DNA of 16,414 nucleotides from CAYXZR01 sp964470025 (GTDB lineage Bacteria > Patescibacteriota > Patescibacteriia > Buchananbacterales > UBA6539), in contig CAYXZR010000022.1 in the NCBI GenBank assembly GCA_964470025.1, positions 1 to 16,414 on the forward strand, given 5' to 3'. Position 1 is the stretch's first letter; the number at the start of each line of letters is the position of its first letter. The position numbers were made by a program, and so were the translations under genes. Positions 14,528 to 16,414 of the stretch are shown piece after piece. The notes under the pieces are model-generated. The model saw only the letters and a program-made list of their open reading frames with translations. It made no database searches and was not told the DNA's origin.

Positions 14528-14997
14528 TATTCAATTTTTTCCTCAGTATTTTTCCATAGAGTAAATGCATCGCTGTAGTCAGCTATGCGTAACTGAGTCA
14601 TAGGAATCGAGCGATCTTTTTCAGGTAGCTCGATTTCATCATATATAAAACTATCATCAAAGCCAATCTCACTTGCTTCAGCAGCAGTAGAGTCGTAGTA
14701 TACAGCCTTCGGTCGTGCCCAGTATATTGCACCAAAGCACATCGGGCATGGATAGCAGCTTGTGTAGATGATGCAGCCTGTTAGTTGAAAGGAGTTAAGC
14801 TTTTTGCAGGCTGCTCTGATTGCTTGGATTTCTGCATGTGCAGTTGGATCGTTTATACCAGTTACTTGATTATGTCCCTCAGCAATTACCTCACCATCCT
14901 TAACTACTAGGCATCCAAAGGGTCCAACGCCTTGCGCTGCACTTTTAGTAGCTAGTTCAGCAGCTAGCTTCATGTATTTCTGGTGTATATCAGTCAT
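14524..14997 (-). CDS. guaD: guanine deaminase / CMP-dCMP-type nucleoside deaminase
   Basis: A 157-aa zinc deaminase. The active-site motif is PTAHAEIQAI (H54 zinc ligand, E56 proton shuttle), and the second motif YTSCYPCPMCFGAI gives zinc ligands C84 and C87. The downstream sequence IYWARPKAVYYDS and EIGFDDSFIYDEI closely resembles Bacillus GuaD (156 aa), where the C-terminal part helps build the active site, rather than TadA. It would convert guanine to xanthine and ammonia, in purine salvage. Tail IADYSDAFTLWKN also fits GuaD. Its last codons overlap the recJ stop (14524-14527), and it diverges from the RNase HI gene 45 nt away. Deaminase fold is certain; guanine as substrate is likely but not proven. 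Confidence 0.88.
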   Translation of the reverse strand: MTDIHQKYMKLAAELATKSAAQGVGPFGCLVVKDGEVIAEGHNQVTGINDPTAHAEIQAIRAACKKLNSFQLTGCIIYTSCYPCPMCFGAIYWARPKAVYYDSTAAEASEIGFDDSFIYDEIELPEKDRSIPMTQLRIADYSDAFTLWKNTEEKIEY

Positions 14998-15026
14998 ATA
15001 GTGTAGTATTTACGTATTAGAATCTT

Positions 15027-15035
15027 AGTATAGCA
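15027..15035. promoter_or_regulatory. shared bidirectional -10 element between guaD and RNase HI gene
   Basis: AGTATAGCA contains TATAGC (15029-15034) on the plus strand, ending 8 nt before ATG 15043. On the minus strand the same bases read as extended -10 TGC-TATACT (15035-15027), about 29 nt before the guaD ATG. No good -35 is seen for either direction. A second weak box, AATACT at 15010-15005 on the minus strand, lies 7 nt before the guaD ATG. Confidence 0.5.
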
Positions 15036-15042
15036 AAGAAAC

Positions 15043-15444
15043 ATGACAAAAGTAATTATTCATACAGACGGTGGCGCCAGAGGTAATCCAGGTCCAGCAG
15101 GAATCGGAGCTGTTTTAGATCTAAATGGCCAGCAGCACACATTCAAGCAATATATCGGCGAAGCCACCAATAATGTAGCAGAGTATTCGGCGGTAATTCT
15201 TGGCTTAGAAAAAGCACTTGAACTAAGTGCGGAGCACGTAGATGTTTTTCTTGATAGTGAGTTGGTACAGCAGCAGTTAGTGGGAAATTATAAGGTAAAA
15301 AATCCAGAGCTTGGAAAGTTGTTTGTAAAAGTTTGGAATCTACAACAAAAGTTCAAAAAAGTGACCTATACACACATTCCTCGTGAAAAAAATAAGATTG
15401 CAGACAAGTTGGTCAACGAAGCAATTGATCAGGCGACGCAATAA
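15043..15444 (+). CDS. rnhA: ribonuclease HI
   Basis: A 133-aa RNase H-fold protein that removes RNA from RNA-DNA hybrids. All four metal-binding acids are present: D9 in HTDGGARGNPGPAGIG, E47 in NNVAEYSAVILGL, D71 in VFLDSELVQQQL, and D121 in KIADKLVNEA. The family histidine has a candidate in H111 (YTHIPREKN). The sequence type (DGGARGNPG, no long basic protrusion) is that of the short bacterial/archaeal RNase HI group rather than E. coli RnhA proper, so the symbol marks function. Start ATG 15043 is set by the -10 element 8 nt upstream and by the first strand beginning at residue 3. Upstream it diverges from guaD; the rnpB promoter starts 2 nt after its stop. Confidence 0.92.
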   Translation: MTKVIIHTDGGARGNPGPAGIGAVLDLNGQQHTFKQYIGEATNNVAEYSAVILGLEKALELSAEHVDVFLDSELVQQQLVGNYKVKNPELGKLFVKVWNLQQKFKKVTYTHIPREKNKIADKLVNEAIDQATQ

Positions 15445-15446
15445 TC

Positions 15447-15475
15447 TTGACAAATACACCCTTTTCTGATAGTAT
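15447..15475 (+). promoter_or_regulatory. rnpB promoter
   Basis: TTGACA (15447-15452), a 17-bp spacer ending in TGA, and TAGTAT (15470-15475), which predicts a start at about 15482-15483, exactly where helix P1 of rnpB begins. An alternative -10, TATACT (15473-15478), would have a 20-bp spacer and is less good. Confidence 0.8.
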
Positions 15476-15482
15476 ACTCCAC

Positions 15483-15895
15483 ACTAGGCAAGTGTATGAT
15501 CGCTCAGTACTTAGTACTGAGAGGAAAGTCCGAACACCGAAATCTCTTCGGAGATGAAAGTGGTAGTGGGTAACGCCCACCCTTTGCAGCGTAAGTTGTT
15601 AAGAGGACAAGTGCCACAGAGACAATACTAGCGATCTGAGTTTCTCAGATGTTGCGTTTACTCTAGTAAACAGCAAAAGGTGAAAAGTGTTGTGGTGTCA
15701 TGTGATGAAAAAGGGATATCCTTTCATCATATCGCTACACAACTCGGCTTCTGGTGACAGATAGCCGTGGTAAACTCTACCTGGTGCAATGCCAAATTTG
15801 GTAGGCAGCACGAGCTCAACAGTAATGTTGAGCCTAGATAGATGATCATAATCCCATCTACTGGGATAACAGAATTCGGCTTACAACTGCCTAGT
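15483..15895 (+). ncRNA. rnpB: RNase P RNA, bacterial type A-like
   Basis: The catalytic RNA of ribonuclease P, which trims the 5' end of pre-tRNAs. Ends are set by helix P1: ACTAGGCA (15483-15490) pairs with TGCCTAGT (15888-15895). A P3 hairpin (CTCAGTAC/GTACTGAG) precedes the hallmark conserved block GAGGAAAGTCCG (15521-15532). Other conserved pieces are GTGCCACAGAGACAATAC, the hairpin around GATGAAAAAGGGATATCC with its TTTCATC arm (P12-like), ACCTGGTGCAATGCCAAAT, and the 3' block ACAGAATTCGGCTTACAA, close to the universal AGAATCCGGCTTAC. At about 413 nt it is a full-size molecule. It has its own promoter and terminator. Type A is inferred from arm layout, not from a covariance model. Confidence 0.95.
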
Positions 15896-15903
15896 TCTAG
15901 TAG

Positions 15904-15934
15904 AATCCAGCCCCTTTATGGGGCTGGATTTTTT
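15904..15934 (+). terminator. rnpB terminator
   Basis: AATCCAGCCCC (15904-15914) pairs perfectly with GGGGCTGGATT (15920-15930) around TTTAT, followed by T's to 15934. A textbook GC-rich intrinsic terminator 8 nt after rnpB P1. Confidence 0.95.
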
Positions 15935-15935
15935 A

Positions 15936-15970
15936 TTGAAAAAATGTCGTAATTTTGCTACTATACCCCC
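15936..15970 (+). promoter_or_regulatory. leaderless promoter of the sugar transferase gene
   Basis: TTGAAA (15936-15941), a 17-bp spacer ending in TGC, and TACTAT (15959-15964), 6 nt before ATG 15971. Layout is identical to that of lepA; predicted first base is the A of the ATG. Confidence 0.7.
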
Positions 15971-16414
15971 ATGAAACGCTCTGAGCTGCTCTTTGCAGCA
16001 ATTACGCTACCACTAGACTATATTGCAATTATAAGCGCCGCACTCGTGGCGTATTTTGTGCGTTACCTAGCTTTTATTCAAGATATCCGGCCAGTCGTTT
16101 TTGACTTACCATTTCCTGAGTACTTTACATTTATTGCAAGTATAGGTCTTATCGCAATTATTATTTTTGCTATGACTGGCTTATATAACATCACGGCATC
16201 TCGGGGGCTAGCACAAGAAGTTTCGCAGATCTTTGTGGCATGTAGTGCTGTGTTAGCAGTTGTCTTAGCAGTAATGGTGTTTAGTAGGTATCTATTTGAC
16301 TCACGTTTTATCGTGTTATTTAGTTATGGACTTGCAATTGTATTTGTTGGTATCGAGCGAGCAATTGTTCGGTTTGCTCAGCGGCAAGGGTATAAGCGAG
16401 GGATAGGATTACAC
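15971..16414 (+). CDS. polyprenyl-phosphate sugar transferase, N-terminal part (3'-truncated)
   Basis: An open frame of 148 codons running off the window. It begins MKRSELLFAAITLPLDYIAI and has about four to five membrane helices (near residues 9-31, 52-74, 88-106 and 114-130). It ends in ERAIVRFAQRQGYKRGIGLH, the conserved linker that precedes the nucleotide-binding-like and catalytic parts of the WbaP/undecaprenyl-phosphate glucose phosphotransferase family. Complete members place a sugar phosphate on undecaprenyl phosphate, the first step of exopolysaccharide, capsule or O-antigen-like glycan synthesis. The catalytic C-terminal domain is outside the window, so activity cannot be judged. 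The start is supported by the promoter 6 nt upstream. It may open a surface-polysaccharide cluster. Confidence 0.8.
   Translation, partial: MKRSELLFAAITLPLDYIAIISAALVAYFVRYLAFIQDIRPVVFDLPFPEYFTFIASIGLIAIIIFAMTGLYNITASRGLAQEVSQIFVACSAVLAVVLAVMVFSRYLFDSRFIVLFSYGLAIVFVGIERAIVRFAQRQGYKRGIGLH

Noticed and set aside
1..16414. Recoded genome with UGA read as glycine (as in some CPR lineages)
   Set aside because: Conserved proteins such as LepA, RecJ and MurJ have no in-frame TGA, glycine sites use GGN codons, and the DUF4015 gene ends with TGA at a sensible place.
1..16414. CRISPR arrays, insertion sequences, prophage or transposon ends
   Set aside because: No direct repeat arrays, transposase-like frames or long terminal inverted repeats were seen; all strong inverted repeats are terminators or RNA helices.

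Overview
The window looks like part of a small, AT-rich genome of the Candidate Phyla Radiation (Patescibacteria). The case rests on gene content and style: tightly packed genes, almost no Shine-Dalgarno sequences, strong sigma70-type promoters placed directly before start codons, a DUF4015-type secreted putative glycoside hydrolase, a membrane-anchored CAP-domain protein, and compact DnaX, LepA and RecJ. No single marker proves the phylum, and I cannot name a lineage. The standard genetic code fits: one gene ends in TGA, and no conserved ORF has an internal TGA. The window is scaffolded across one run of 10 N and is cut at both ends.

Layout: (1) 1-1260, 3' part of dnaX, followed 4 nt later by tRNA-Gln(CTG). 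(2) 1351-2453, a compact cluster of a PNPOx-like flavoprotein, a MORN/YwqK-repeat protein and a PsiE-family membrane protein. (3) 2489-3583, a secreted DUF4015 protein. (4) 3637-4956, a CAP-domain membrane protein with a consensus promoter and its own terminator. (5) 5031-10197, an apparent operon: a soluble kinase made of two complete histidine-kinase modules, corA (crossed by the N gap), a PfkB sugar/nucleoside kinase, an unlisted 29-codon membrane peptide, and murJ. (6) 10242-12017, lepA, ending in a terminator whose loop holds the -35 box of the next gene. (7) 12086-12559, an unrecognised 157-aa protein with its own promoter, an SD-bearing hairpin leader and a terminator. (8) 12599-12715 on the minus strand, an unlisted 38-aa membrane peptide. 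(9) recJ, converging on guaD with overlapping stop codons, then an RNase HI diverging from guaD. (10) 15483-15895, rnpB (RNase P RNA) with promoter and terminator. (11) 15971 to the end, the N-terminal half of a polyprenyl-phosphate sugar transferase.

Functionally the window mixes replication, repair and translation genes (dnaX, recJ, rnh, lepA, rnpB, tRNA) with cell-envelope genes (murJ, sugar transferase, CAP protein, DUF4015 protein). The most notable points are the tandem double histidine kinase without a sensor or receiver, and a recurring promoter layout in which the -10 box ends 6-9 nt before the ATG. That layout predicts leaderless mRNAs for at least six genes and corrects two gene starts. 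The nested terminator/promoter after lepA and two overlooked micro-membrane proteins also stand out.
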